From Epinephelus fuscoguttatus (taxonomy: Eukaryota; Chordata; Actinopteri; Perciformes; Serranidae), in assembly GCF_011397635.1 (NCBI RefSeq), contig NC_064764.1, positions 37,236,777 to 37,300,776 of the forward strand: a stretch of 64,000 nucleotides of DNA, written 5' to 3'. This document shows, piece by piece, positions 21,903 to 36,600 of this stretch; within the stretch, counting starts at the first letter, position 1; the number at the start of each line of letters is the position of its first letter. The notes below the pieces were generated by a model, which saw nothing but the letters and a program-made list of their open reading frames with translations, did not search any database and was not told the origin of the DNA. The position numbers and the translations under genes are program-made.

Positions 21903-24900
21903 TCACACCACAGAAGCAGTCTGACCCAAAGAATCATGGGATACCTCTGATCCACCTCTCTCTGAGTCTGACTGAGGAACCTGGAGGGAGGAAGAGGAAG
22001 AGGAGGAAGAGGCAGCAGGGAAGAGAGACGGACTCTGCTCATTGTCTGCTGTTTCTGAGTCCTTTTCTCTCTCTCCATCTTCTTCTCTGTCAGCTTCTCG
22101 CCTCGGCTCCTCCTCTCCCTCCACCTCCTGCCCTCCTCTTTCTCTCTCCTCCTCCTCCTGCTGCAGGACGTTGAAGCGCTCCACCACGCAGTGAGCCGTC
22201 AGTCGGGCCTCTGGGTCATGATCCCAGCACTCAGTGACGGTGGAGCAGAAGACGCTCATCCCCTGGAGGACAGAGGACCATAGTTAGACAGCAGGACATC
22301 AGAGGACACAAACAGTTAACACCAGGACATCAGACACATCGTCCTTTCATGTGAGTCTGAACTCTGACCTGGTGCTGCGTCCACGCCGAGGGGATGTCCG
22401 GCCGTCCTCGGTCCCTCAGCACCAGGTCTCTCATGCTGTCCACACACGGCTGCTCACAGACTTTGGAGCCAAACGCCGGCTCGTAGCTCTTCACCTCTGC
22501 GCCAACACACACACACATACACAGAACATTCATGAACGTGTTTCAGTTCAAATGGTTCTCAATTCAAATGGGATATTGGGAATGAGGGAATTCACAGGAA
22601 TGCAACAGACACAAGGTCACAGTGACCTTGACCATTGACCACCAAATTCTCCAAGTGAGAAAGTGATCAGCTTTGCCACAAAATTTTTTAAAATCTGACA
22701 CGTTTGTGTCAAATTTGAACAAAATTTACTGGTATTCTTAAAATAGTGCGTTCACAGGGGTGAGACAGGGGAGAGACAGACAAGGTCACAGTGACCTTTG
22801 ACCTTTGACCAACAAAATCTAATCAATTCATTGTTGATTCCAAGTGGATGTTTGTGTCAAATTTGAGTAAATTCCCTGAAGGTGTTAAGATATCTCTTTC
22901 ACGAGGATGGTCCAGATGGACAGAAAGATGTCCACACTGACAACCAGAAAACATAACGCCTCCAGCATTATTTCCCAAACCTCAACCTGAGCTGTGAGAC
23001 GTGTGGACAGACGGGTGGTCCTCTCAGTCTCACCTCTTTTCTCCTGAGGATTAAAAACATAAGGGAGCTCGTACCTCCGATGGCGTGGCAGCGGGACGCC
23101 ATCTCCCAGTGAACCAGAGCCATGGAGTAAACATCCATCTGTTTAAAGGCCTCCAGGTCCTCCAGGTTCACCCTGGACTCAAGGACCTCAGGGGCCATGT
23201 AGCGAGCCGTCCCCACCTGGACGGGAGGACACAGAGAAGCCCAATCAAATGATGCAAATTCTGCTTGTGATTTATTGACCCGCTGCTCAACCTGTACAGT
23301 TTACCTGTCCACTGTTGGCGTAGTCGTCCACAGTGAGGGAGACGTCCAGTCTTAATGCCAGACCGAAGTCACACAGAGCGCACTCCCTCCTGCTCTTCAC
23401 CACGATGTTACTGCTCTTCAGGTCCCGATGTGCCACCGGCACCTACGGCAACACAAACAGATAAATATCATCAAAACTGAGACGCAATCTGCACAACAAA
23501 AAGCAACGATTAAGGACGGACTCACCTTTGGTACCCCACCGGGTGTTGTGTCACTGTGGAGATGAGCCAACCCTCTGGCAATGCTGCCTGCCATGGTGAC
23601 AAGCTCCTCCCAGCTTAGGATGTTTGCTGTGAGGAAGTCCTGCAGGTTCCCGAGGCTGTGATAGGCCAAAACCAGCCAATACTTCCTGTGGGCGTGGCCA
23701 GGCGGGCCCCTCTCTTCAGCTGCAAGGAATCTGACCACATTTTCGTGCTCCAGCATGGGGTCAGAGAAGATGGAGCACTCGTTTCTCCACGAGGCGTACT
23801 CGACAGCTGGAAACACCTTCACCGCCACAGTCTCGTAGCCGTTAGCTCCACCCTTCTCGCCCTGCAGCAGGCATGCCCTCCACACTTCAGCGAAGCGCCC
23901 CTTCCCCACCAGGACCTCCAGCTTGATGGGCAGTGGTTCGGACAGCTGGGTCTGCCACTCTGTCATGCCATTGATGATGTCATTGTTGGGAGATGGACCC
24001 TTGGCGTTAGACTCCCCCCTTTCGGGACCCATCACACCTCCTCCTCCTCCACCCTCTCCCCGAGCCCCCACACCACCACATGGCAGGTCGAAGGCCTGGT
24101 AGAGCTCTGGGGTGCGTTTTGTGGGCCAGGCAGGGCGTGCAGGGGGGCTGGGTTTGTTGGGACGGTGGGTGCGGTAGAAGTAGAAGGCGGCGGTGGCAAC
24201 AATGGCCACCAGGACGGGAGGAACCAAACTCACCACCACCACTGGGATCACGTCTTTACTCTGCAGCTTAGAGAATCCTGCAGATAGAGAGGACATACTG
24301 AAATCCAACTGTCCATCCATCCCTCCCTCCCTTCAGTAACCCCTCCACCTGTTCATGTGCTCACCGTTGGCTCCCTTGTCGAAGATGAGCTTGTCATTAC
24401 ACTCGTGTTCTCCATGGCAGCCACACACCATCATGGCTCCATCCTCTGCGGGCTGGGGAACCATGTGACACTCTCTGGAGGTGAAGTTCAGCAGCAGGCC
24501 GGGATCCACGCCCTCTAGTGGCAGGGTGGGGTTGTGACACATGGTGTGCACCGTCATCGTGTCGTTGTTCTTCCTCCTGTAGGAGCAGAGGAACACGCAT
24601 CCAAATTTATTTGTGTTGCTGGTTCATTTCTCAAAACGTAAGTGTTTGTACTCTTCTTCTGTATAAAAATAAGTGTTTTGGGTTCACTTCACAAGATATT
24701 AAAAGACCTGAACTGTGAAAATAATGTCTCATTTTTATGTGTGAATTTCTGTGTCCATACTTAAATGTCCAAGGCATGGACTGGATTCAGACATTTGGAA
24801 AAAATTACACTTAATATCATTTCTTTAGTGTACAAAAACCACACAGTGGCCAACAACAAAACTAACAAAGTAAAACAAAAAAGCTGCAGAAAGCAAAACG

Positions 24901-27900
24901 TGTTGAAAATTACAGAGATGAATCAATTCCCAACTTCTTGTGGCGTACGCCATTTGAAGTTGCACAAAACAAAGCAAATCAGAGCTAATACTAACACAAG
25001 ATAATGCTTCACTTACATTAGCTTCACAGCTATGTAACTTTTTAACAACCCTGTTCTCACAAGAATTCTCAGATAGTAAACATTCAGGTGGATGATGATG
25101 AAGAGGAGGAGGATGTGGACGGCACACAGGATGTAGAGACAGAGAGGGAGGATAGCTCCACCCCTTCATGCAGCTGCGGTGCCAAATGAAAGACAGGGAG
25201 GGAGTGGTGACAGTCAGATAGGTAACTCCAGTGGAGAGAGGCAAGCATTCATTTTGTCATGTATTGCAAATAGTCATGATGAAATAGAACAATAAAACGT
25301 ATCAGAATCAGTGTGCAGGGTTTCTGTGTGTAAACACTTTTGTTGGATGACGGACTCAGTGTTCAAAGGCCTTTACACTAAGATCTGACACATTTCAAAC
25401 ATCCATATGAAGACTATGTGATTGAAGGACACACCTGCAACCACTGATTTAAATCTCATATCCCACTTATCTCCTCTACCAAGTCTGTGTAGCTGCCTGT
25501 GTTTTGTTGTTCTGTCTCTGTTGACTGTTTCTGTTTTTATTTTGTATTGTAATGTGTTTTTGTTACATAACAGGAACCTGTGACACCAGGGATCAGCACG
25601 CTCAGGGCCCTGCCCACCCGGCACACAGTGCACCGGACCCTGATTCCTGTCCCTGCGGCTGGTGGGCCCACAGGGTCTCCCCATACCAGGCAAGGTGCTC
25701 AGTCTTCAAATATGCCGTGTCATCAAGGTTTTCTTGAATCACTTTTACTGTACGTTCAAGCCAACAGCGACTAGAGCTTACAAAATGGCGGAAGTCATTA
25801 ATTTTCAATGAGAGCCCGGCAACGTGGGCGACCTGGTCGTCAGCCGCAGGTCTTGGGTGACCAAAGCAACCAGAGCGGTCCGGAAGGGAGTTAAAACTCA
25901 TTTAACTTCATGGTAATGATCTCTGACGTGGTTCGGCGACAACCAATTGGAATGCTGACGTGCTTCGATGAAGCGGGACCCAGAGAACAAGCCATGTAAC
26001 TTTGGTTCCTACAGCACACTTGTTCCAACAGTGGATATCGAGAAGTTGATACTTGTGTTCGTGTCCACACAGTCCTTTATAGTGTGTCGCTGTTCAGTTA
26101 CAGAGACCAATATAAAAAGAATGAGGCTTGGGACCGCGTCGCGGAGGTAGTTGGTTGGTCTGGTGAGTTTTAAAGTGTGTAATGTTAGTAACAGAGGAGA
26201 GAATTGCAGGCTAATGTTGCGATGTAGCATGCAAGGCTTCATTGACCAAACATAACTTTCTGTTGACCAACTATGAGCTTTTTGACTGGACAACAGCAAG
26301 CAGCAACTACACTGCTTTCAAGCCAGTAGTCCGTTCAATGATTCACGTGATGAGCGACTAGAGCAACCAAAGCTGCCACAAATATTTTTGATAGTCGTGC
26401 ATCTTGGGCGTCCGCGAGAGACTTTGCCTCTTCGGAAGCTTCTGGTTTGAACGTACAGTTAGTCTGGCCCCTTCCCTGGACCATTTTGCATTGGGAGACC
26501 TTATCAAGAGCTGTTAGCCCCAGGCCATGATTACGCAAACGCCTCCGGCAAGTTAGGGTGGTGATTCTCTGAGGGACAGGCATGTCCCACACACACTGTT
26601 ACTTTTAATTCCTGTCCTGTATAAATAAATAAATGAAATGAAAATAAAATGATTCTTGCCCAAAGTGTGTCTGTACCAGATTTAAGACTTAAGACCAATC
26701 AGAACAAATGTTGTGGTGTTTTTTCTTCATCATATAAATACAGTCTTTGGGCACTAATGAGGTCTGACATCATTCAGCTCAAGTTTCAGCTTCAACTTTT
26801 ATGTTTAGTGTAAAGTCGAGACATGTCTGTCAGATAACAGTGCAGGGCTGCAGGTCTGACAGAAGCTTTATTTAACCTCAGGATGTTTAGTGAATGCAGC
26901 TCCTGTAACTGTTGTTGTTTGGTGAACTGATAGTTGTGGCGTTCAACAAACACAATGAGTCTGACTGTGAGTCAGTCTGAGCCGCTCCACTCTGATCTCC
27001 ATCAACTTTGGCCTGAATAAATCAGCGTCTCCCTCTGTGTTCTGTTCTTCTTCTCTCCTCTTATCTCTGGTTTCCTGCAGCTATCTGGGAGGGTCGGCCC
27101 GGCTGACGTGAACAGGAAATGAGAGGGGCGCAGTGAGGGGGATCCCGGCGAAGCTCTGTTATCCAAACAAAAGCCCGAATCAGCAGAAAGTTTCCAATCC
27201 TTAAGAAAGTGACGGCAGAGTGTGTGAACGGTCTGACGGGTCGTCATGCTCTCATGAAAAACAACTGTGTGAACGTTTGAAACCAAATGTGAAAAAGACA
27301 AAAGAGCAGTCACATGTTGTTTTTTGATTTTCCTGCAGCAACAGTAGCGAGCTGAGAGAAATGACTTCAGGATGTTTCATAATGCTGATCAACAACATAT
27401 TGAAGCAGCTTAGCTGTACTGTGGTGGACTCTGCTGGCTCAGGGGATCCTGCTGAAGGAAAACAACCACTGCACTTTGATATTTCTGCATTTCTCTGAGA
27501 CACTGATGGCTCCAGGACATTTTGGTTATGACTCTTTGATTTGAAGAACAAAACCAAGACAGAGTGGTTGACACATTGAGAAAAATACTGAGTACACATC
27601 AACACAAATACGACAGGAAATGAGAACACACGCACATTGTGTTGGACATGATGTTATTAAACTCAGCTCAGCTGATTTTCTTTTTAGTTTTTTTCAATCA
27701 GAGTCAAAAACACTGAACCTTCAGCTGTTCTCTTTGTTTACTACTGAATATGTAGCTCTGTATAAGCTCTATACATTAAGGGACATATGTTTCCTCTTAC
27801 CTGTAGGTATAGTTTTATCAGTCTAGATCAGGGATAGGAAACCTGCGGCTCCAGAGCCACATGCGGCTCTTTAGCTTCTCTCTAGGGGCCCTCTGTGGCT

Positions 27901-29973
27901 TTGACAAAACAATTATATGGAAATGAATAGACCCTTTTAGGGCCAACGTCACAGTGACGTCTGTTTGTTAGCTGGAGGTGCAGCTGCCTCTCCCTCACAG
28001 GGCTGTAGGCTACATAGGAGTCTTAAAATGTTTGTCTTGTTGTGTTATTGGGAGCCAGAATAGAAGGAGTCATGGCTCAAAACCAGCCGCCACTGCCCGT
28101 CAACAAAAACAAAGATGGTTAAATGTGATAAGACCAAAGGACTGGACGGAGGCCATCATCAAAAATGCTCACATGTGCAGCGCACACTTCATATCAGGTT
28201 AGGGAAAAAGTATTTCCTGTTGTAGGGATGAATAAGGTTATGTGTATTAAGGGTTATCATGTCCACCTCATCAGAAACTGGGGAGCGATTAAGAGGAAGA
28301 TTGGATTTCTCTGGAACGCTAACTTTTTTAGCACATTAGCTAACGTTAGCTTCCAAAGCAAAACAAACAAGTGTGGTCCTCCTTTGTAAGATTGGCTTCC
28401 TGTGACATCAATATTCCTGAATGCACCACTCTCATCATCTTCCTCCATTGTCTAAAACAAGCCAACAGAACTTGCTAGCTAATGTCTGTGGAGAATTGTT
28501 TTGCCTTCAGCTAAGCCACGCCCACCAAAAAACATGATGCTGTTTACTTACAGTAAAAAGGTCTATAGTGTTTTACATTTTAATTTATCTAAGCTGACCC
28601 TAAATTCATTCTCTTGTCTCCTCACTAGATTTCCGTTTTTTGTGGTGCTGTGTCTCTTGGCTGTCTGCTGCTTACAATCTGACACCTGGTCATTAACTTT
28701 TTATAAAGTCCCGTCCTCATAAATGTCCTCAACATAGTAAAATAAGAAAAAAATAATAATCTCCAATCAGATGGCAGAGTTTGTGCAGATAAACACATCA
28801 CCACACACTAACAGTGGGTCATAGTGATGACTAAGAGGGAGCACTGCTGTATGAGACTATACATTGTTTTTTAAGAAACACCAAACTCTGTTGGACCACC
28901 AGTCAAACTACAGCAAACACTGTGTTGTGCATAGAGAGAGTAGACGTTGACTTAAAACCAGAATACATCATATGTGACATGAAGAAGACCACTGACCACA
29001 TGGCGATGCAGATCTCGTCAATGGCGGTGCAGAAGGAGGACAGGGTGCAGTTACTGAAGCAGACGCTGTCTTTGCACACCGGACTGGACACCTCACACCA
29101 CCTGCACAGGTTGAAGCTCAGGTGGCTGAAAGACTGAACACCTGGAGCACCTGCACGGTCAGAGAGAGAAGATGTAACGTCACATTAGGCTCCTCAAGCT
29201 AGCACATAGAGGTGGTAAAATACAACAGTCCAATACGTCGATACTATGAACACTAGAATTCAGATAAATTTCAACTTTTAATTCATTCATTTTCTGTAAC
29301 CATTTAAACTGTTGGGGGTCACGGGGGAGCTGGAGCCTATCCCAGCTGACACTGGGTGAGAGGCAGGGTTCACCCACCAGACTATCACAGGGCTGACACA
29401 TAGAGACAGACAACCATTCACACTCACATTCACACCTACGGACAATTTAGAGTCACCAGTTAACCTGCATGTCTTTGGACTGTGGGAGGAAGCTGGAGTA
29501 CCTGGAGGAAACCCACGCTGACACAGGGAGAACATGCAAACTCCACACAGAAGGGCAGGAAGTGCTGACATGCTAACTCATTTCCAGGTTTAAGGACTCA
29601 TTCCTAGTGCACTCTTTTGGTGAAGAGCACATTATGACCTGTTTAGGACTCAGAAGTTTAGTGTAGACTTGAGACTTACTACTTACAATGACTTGGTCCC
29701 ATCTCTCACTTTTACTGTAAAATGTTTAATACAGGACTTTTACTTATAACAGAGCATTTTTACAGTGTGGTACAAATACTTTTACTGCAGTAAAGGATCT
29801 GTGTGTATCTGCTCTGCCACGTACAGCATCACATCACAGTGACTGTGTCTGTGCAGCAGCAGCTGGGTGTGTCCCTCTGACACTCATTAGCTCCAAAAAC
29901 ATGTTAGCATGAAGCTGAACGTTCAACTGAAACTAACACCCACGACAGATACACACTGTAGATACACACTCCT

Positions 29974-30024
<51 letters not shown>

Positions 30025-30095
30025 ATGCTCTGCCACATCATAACAACAGCAGTGATCAGACCCAGATGACACAGAAATGCCAGTTAGACCAAAAC

Positions 30096-30127
<32 letters not shown>

Positions 30128-30259
30128 ACAGCGCAGATCTACACAAACATGCAGTCACTTACACACACAAACTCAACCACACTGCATCATAATTACATAC
30201 TTTATACACACATACAGGACTGTACACATAAACACACAACACTTCATTAACTCTGTATG

Positions 30260-30299
<40 letters not shown>

Positions 30300-30620
30300 C
30301 GCACACACACACAGTTGAAGTTATTCCAGATGTTTCTTCCAAACAGAGCTGAAGACAAAAGAAAAAAGAAAAGTGAAGGAGCTCGAGAGGCAGCGAGCTC
30401 ACTTTAATTACAATCAGCACTGTGAGTGTGTGTGCGTGTGTGCGTGCGTGCATGTGTGTATGTGTGTGTGTGTCTGTGTGCCTCCAGGAATAAATTGAAG
30501 CCAGCAGTGAGCTGCGTTCAGAGCCAAGTTAGCATCCAACGCTCCGCCCTCAAAGGCTCATGGGAAATATCTGAGCACTCCACGCTGCCGAGAGGAGGAG
30601 GACGCCCTCCCTATCACTCA

Positions 30621-30655
<35 letters not shown>

Positions 30656-33600
30656 TCCCTTTAAAGGAATAGTTTCACATTTTGGAAAAACTACACTTCA
30701 TCTCCTCTCTGAGACTCAGATTAATTCCACCCTCAAGTCTGCAGTAAATATGAAGCTGCAGTCAGCAGCTGGTTAGCTTAGCTTAGCTTAGCTTAGCATA
30801 GCTTAGCTTAGCTTAGCTTAGCATAAACACTGGAAACAGATGGACACAGCTAGCCTGAGAACGTGTCAGAGCATGTCATATTTAAACGTGTAGTTCCTCT
30901 GACAGAGTGGCGGTCTTTAATGAGTTGGGATGAGAACGTGTAGAAAGCTCACTGATTAACCAGTTAGATCTGATTTAATCCCCGTAAACAGAAATCAGAA
31001 TCTGTAGACGTCAGGACAAGGTTTTGGTATCAGAAGTGTTCTGGTTTCCGATTGTAGTCCAAGTAGTGCTGACCAGTCACATCTGATGCATTGGCAGAAA
31101 TGCAATTCAAAACCTATCAACCATAATCAGATGACAATTAAGCTTTTAATTAGCTTTATTCAAACGTATCTGCGTTCACTTGCAGATATCTGTTTACAGA
31201 GGTGAGTAAACAATGACACAGAGGAGGAAGTCTTGGCCCAGATATCTGTTATCCAGAAACCGCTAGATACACCAGAACCTCTGTGTTACTGGTGTTGCCC
31301 TCAGAGGCCAAATCACCATCACACATGTAGCTAACGGGTTCAGAGGTTGTATCTGGTTTGTTTAATTTGTACAAATACAAAAATGACAATTAGGGATGCA
31401 AACATGTCAACATTACTCTACCATGTCTAGAGCCATGCATGGTGATGTCTGTCTGTCACTTTACTCCCCATATCATAATACAGTGGTTTGTATGATATCT
31501 AATGAATTAGCAGCCCACGAATGACACTGCCATTTTAAGAACTTAAAGTTATAAGGGTTAGATTTAGGAAAGTAAAGTTATGTACGTTAAGTTTGAGAAA
31601 GTAAAAATACGTACAGTACAGGCCAAAAGTTTGGACACACCTTCTCATTCAATGCGTTTTCTTTATTTTCATGACTATTTACATTGTAGATTCTCACTGA
31701 AGGCATCAAAACTATGAATGAACACATGTGGAGTTATGTACTTAACAAAAAAAGGTGAAATAACTGAAAACATGTTTTATATTCTAGTTTCTTCAAAATA
31801 GCCACCCTTTGCTCTGATTACTGCTTTGCACACTCTTGGCATTCTCTCCATGAGCTTCAAGAGGTAGTCACCTGAAATGGTTTTCCAACAGTCTTGAAGG
31901 AGTTCCCAGAGGTGTTTAGCACTTGTTGGCCCCTTTGCCTTCACTCTGCGGTCCAGCTCACCCCAAACCATCTCCATTGGGTTCAGGTCCGGTGACTGTG
32001 GAGGCCAGGTCATCTGCCGCAGCACTCCATCACTCTCCTTCTTGGTCAAATAGCCCTTACACAGCCTGGAGGTGTGTTTGGGGTCATTGTCCTGTTGAAA
32101 AATAAATGATCGTCCAACTAAACGCAAACCGGATGGGATGGCATGTCGCTGCAGGATGCTGTGGTAGCCATGCTGGTTCAGTGCGCCTTCAATTTTGAAT
32201 AAATCCCCAACAGTGTCACCAGCAAAACACCCCCACACCATCACACCTCCTCCTCCATGCTTCACAGTGGGAACCAGGCATGTGGAATCCATCCGTTCAC
32301 CTTTTCTGCGTCTCACAAAGACACGGCGGTTGGAACCAAAGATCTCAAATTTGGACTCATCAGTCCAAAGCACAGATTTCCACTGGTCTAATGTCCATTC
32401 CTTGTGTTTCTTGGCCCAAACAAATCTCTTCTGCTTGTTGCCTCTCCTTAGCAGTGGTTTCCTAGCAGCTATTTGACCATGAAGGCCTGATTCGCGCAGT
32501 CTCCTCTTAACAGTTGTTCTAGAGATGGGTCTGCTGCTAGAACTCTGTGTGGCATTCATCTGGTCTCTGATCTGAGCTGCTGTTAACTTGCGATTTCTGA
32601 GGCTGGTGACTCGGATGAACTTATCCTCAGAAGCAGAGGTGACTCTTGGTCTTCCTTTCCTGGGTCGGTCCTCATGTGTGCCAGTTTGTTGTGGTAGCGC
32701 TTGATGGTTTTTGCGACTCCACTTGGGGACACATTTAAAGTTTTTGCAATTTTCCAGACTGACTGACCTTCATTTCTTAAAGTAATGATGGCCACTCGTT
32801 TTTCTTTAGTTAGCTGATTGGTTCTTGCCATAATATGAATTTTAACAGTTGTCCAATAGGGCTGTCGGCTGTGTATTAACCTGACTTCTGCACAACACAA
32901 CTGATGGTCCCAACCCCATTGATAAAGCAAGAAATTCCACTAATTAACCCTGATAAGGCACACCTGTGAAGTGGAAACCATTTCAGGTGACTAGCTCTTG
33001 AAGCTCATGGAGAGAATGCCAAGAGTGTGCAAAGCAGTAATCAGAGCAAAGGGTGGCTATTTTGAAGAAACTAGAATATAAAACATGTTTTCAGTTATTT
33101 CACCTTTTTTTGTTAAGTACATAACTCCACATGTGTTCATTCATAGTTTTGATGCCTTCAGTGAGAATCTACAATGTAAATAGTCATGAAAATAAAGAAA
33201 ACGCATTGAATGAGAAGGTGTGTCCAAACTTTTGGCCTGTACTGTAGTTTAAGTTTAGGAAAGTAAAAATATGTAATTTAAGTTTGGGAAAGTAAAAATA
33301 TATAGTGTAAGTTTTAATTATGTAGGCCAGGTTTGGAAAGTAAAGACATGTAGGTAATGTTTAAGAAAGTTAAGTTACCTTGGTTAGGTTTGGGAAAATA
33401 AAGTTGCGTAGGTTAGGTTTGAGAAAGTAAAGATACATAAGTTAGGTTTAAGAAAGTAAAGTCACGTAGCTTATGTGTAAGAAAGTAAAGTTATGTAGCT
33501 TATGTTTAGAAAGGAAAGTTAGTTTAAGTTTAGGAAAGTAAAGATACGTAGGTTAGGTTTAAAATAGTAAAGATATGTAGGTTAGATTTAAGAAAATAAA

Positions 33601-36600
33601 GTTACGTAGGTTATGTTTAAGAAAGTAAAGATACGTAGGTTTTGTTTAGAAAGTAAAGTTAGTTTAAGTTTAGGACAGTAAAGATACGTAAGTTAGGGTT
33701 AGGCATTATCACATAACGTACTTGACGTAAAGTTACATACTTAACGTGACATCACAGCCTGACCTCATACCACCGGACACAAACACCGGTATTCTGGGGG
33801 AAAGTCCTGTGTTTGTTTGACCCGACTTTTGCTTCTTTTTTACGCCCGTCATGCATTGGTCACGTGATTGAAGCCCTCATAATTATGTGGGTTACATATG
33901 CATTCTGATGCATTACTTTCTATAGGCATAAGTACAAACAACATGAGACAGGCAAACCAAAGCCCTGATGGCTGAATGATTTCTTTTTTTTATTCACTCT
34001 GGTAAATTCTACTGTGACTAGGGCTGCCACTAACGATTATTTTCATTGTCGACTAATCTGTCGATTATTTCTTCGATTAGTCGTCTAATCATTTCATCAA
34101 AAAATGTGTTAAAATGTTGAAAAATGTCAGTCTGTTTTGTTTCAGTTGAACCCCAAAATTACGTCATCTAATGTCTTGTTTCATACTCATGCCAAAGGGT
34201 TTTAGTTCACTGTCATGGGAGAGTGTGTAAAGCTGCCAATATATGATTGTAAGAAGCTGCAATAAGAGTATTTTGGGGTACTTTTATAGTACTTTTCTAT
34301 GAAAAATGACTCAAACTGATTAGTCAGCTACTAAAATAGTCACCGATTATTTTAATAGTCGATTAGTCATCGATTAGTTGACTAATCGTGGCAGCCCTAA
34401 CTGTGATCTGAACTAAGATGGAGCACAGGTGTCAGGAGGCCGCAGGATGTCGGAGCAGCTGTCAGACTGTAAATCAAATCGACTGATACTAAAATAAACC
34501 CACATGTGTCGCTCAGCTTTGCTCAGATGCTCTCACTTACACTGCTGTTATACAACCATCCAATCACAGCCCACTCCAAAACCACACTCTTGTTTTTTGA
34601 ATTTGAGAAACAATGACTGAACGTTTGCAGTGAGTCTGAGCTGTGAATATCTGCAGCAGTGATGACAGGTTAGATGGTGCTGGTGTAGTTGTGAGGTAGG
34701 TCAGAGAGTGAGTGGGTGTATAAATACAGTATCTGTCTCCATTTGCAATTCATCTGAGAAAAACAGAGAAAAATGATCCTGTTTACTGAAACTGCTGAAT
34801 ATTCAGAACCGTTTGCAGTACAAGAAAAGACTTCAAGTGTTTCAGATAAAAACTTCAGTCTCTTCTCTCAGACTGACACTCTGCCTGACATGTGGTCGAA
34901 CAGTTAACTCTGTACGCTCTGTAGTAGCACAAACATTATTTCAGGTCAAACATGTGATGTGAAGATGTTTTACTGAAGTCAAAGCAGAAATACTACAGTG
35001 TACAATGTCTTTATATACACTCACCAGCCACTTTTTTAGGTACACCTGCTCAATTGCACATTAAGGCAAATAGCTAATCATCCAATCACGTGACAGCAGC
35101 TCAATGCATTTAGTCATGCAGACATGGTGAAGACGAGCTGCCAAAGTTCAAACCGAGCATCGGAATGATGAAGAAAGGTGATTTAAGTGACTTTGAACGT
35201 GGCATGGTTGTTGGTGCCAGACGGGCTGGTCTGAGTATTTACTGGGATTTTCAGCACAACCATCTCTAGGGTTTACAGAGGATGGTCCCAAAAAGAGAAA
35301 ATATCCAGTGAGCCAAAATGCCTTGTTGATGCCAGAGGTCAGAGGAGAATGGCCAGACTGGTTCAAGATGATAGAAAGGCAACAGGAAGTCAAATAAGCA
35401 CTGGTTCCAACCAAGGTGTGCAGAAGAGCATCTCTGAAGCAACAACACCTTGTCCAACCTTGAAGCAGATGGGCTACAGCAGCAGAAGACCACACCAGGT
35501 GCCACTCCTGTCAGCTAACAACAGGAAACTGAGGCTACAATTCACACGGGTTTTCTCACCAAAACTGGACAATAGAAGATTGGAAAAACCACATTCAGAT
35601 GGAAGCATGGATCCATCCTGCCTTGTATCAACGCTTCAGGCTGCTGCTGCTGGTGGTGTAATGGTGTGGGGGAGATTTTCTTAGTACCAACTGAGCATGG
35701 TTTAAACACCACAGCCTACCTGAGTATTGTTGCTGAGCGTGTCCATCCCTTTATGACCACAGTGTACCCATCTTCTGATGGCTACTTCCAGCAGGATAAC
35801 GCACCATGTCACAAAGCTCACATCATCTCAAACATGACAATGAGTTCACTGTACTCCAATGGCCTCCACAGTCACCAGATCTCAGTCCAATAGAGCACCT
35901 TTGGGATGTGCTGGAACGGGAGGTCTCATCATGGATCAACTGTGTGATGTCATCATGTCAATATGGACCAACATCTCTGAGGAATGTTTCCAGCACCTTG
36001 TTGAGTCTTTGACACCACGAATTAAAAAGGGGGTCCAACGTGGTAATAGCTTGGTGTACGTTATGAAGTGGCTGGTGAGTGTATATATGTTACTATTTGA
36101 CAGTGGTGGTACAGTGGCATACAAAAGATTGGGCACCCCTGGTCAAAATGTCTTTTACTGTGAATAGTTGCATAAGTATAGGATGAACTGATCTCCGAAA
36201 GACATGGCGATAAAGATGAAACGTGCTTTTCAATGTTTTAAGCAAGATCAGTGTATTCATTTTGTTTTGCACAATTTTAGAGTGATAAAAAATGAAAGGA
36301 GCATCATGCAAAAGTTTGGACATTTGAGCTCTCAGACAACTTTTACCAGGATATCAGACTTTAATTAGCTTGTGAGGGCTCTGGCTTGTTCACAGTCATT
36401 CTTAGGAAAGGCCAGGTGATGCAAATGTCAAAGCTTTATAAATAATCTGACTCCTGAAACAAAATAACTGATGCCAACAAAGCAGAAGAAGACATAAAAA
36501 GGTAGCAAAGTGTTTTCAAGTAGCTATTTCCTCAGTTCATAATATCATTAAGCAATGGCAGTTAACAGGAACTGTGGAGGTCAAGTTGAGGTCTGGAAGA

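Noticed and set aside
21881-22174. Plus-strand open frame near the receptor tail
   Set aside because: It is antisense to the acidic/serine-rich last exon, a low-complexity by-product.
23658-24287. Plus-strand open frame of 209 codons
   Set aside because: It is antisense to the GC-rich transmembrane/kinase exon of the receptor and shows no domain or splice support.
35349-36012. Transposase fragments as a host gene
   Set aside because: Several frameshifts, terminal inverted repeats and TA flanks show a dead Tc1-like element.
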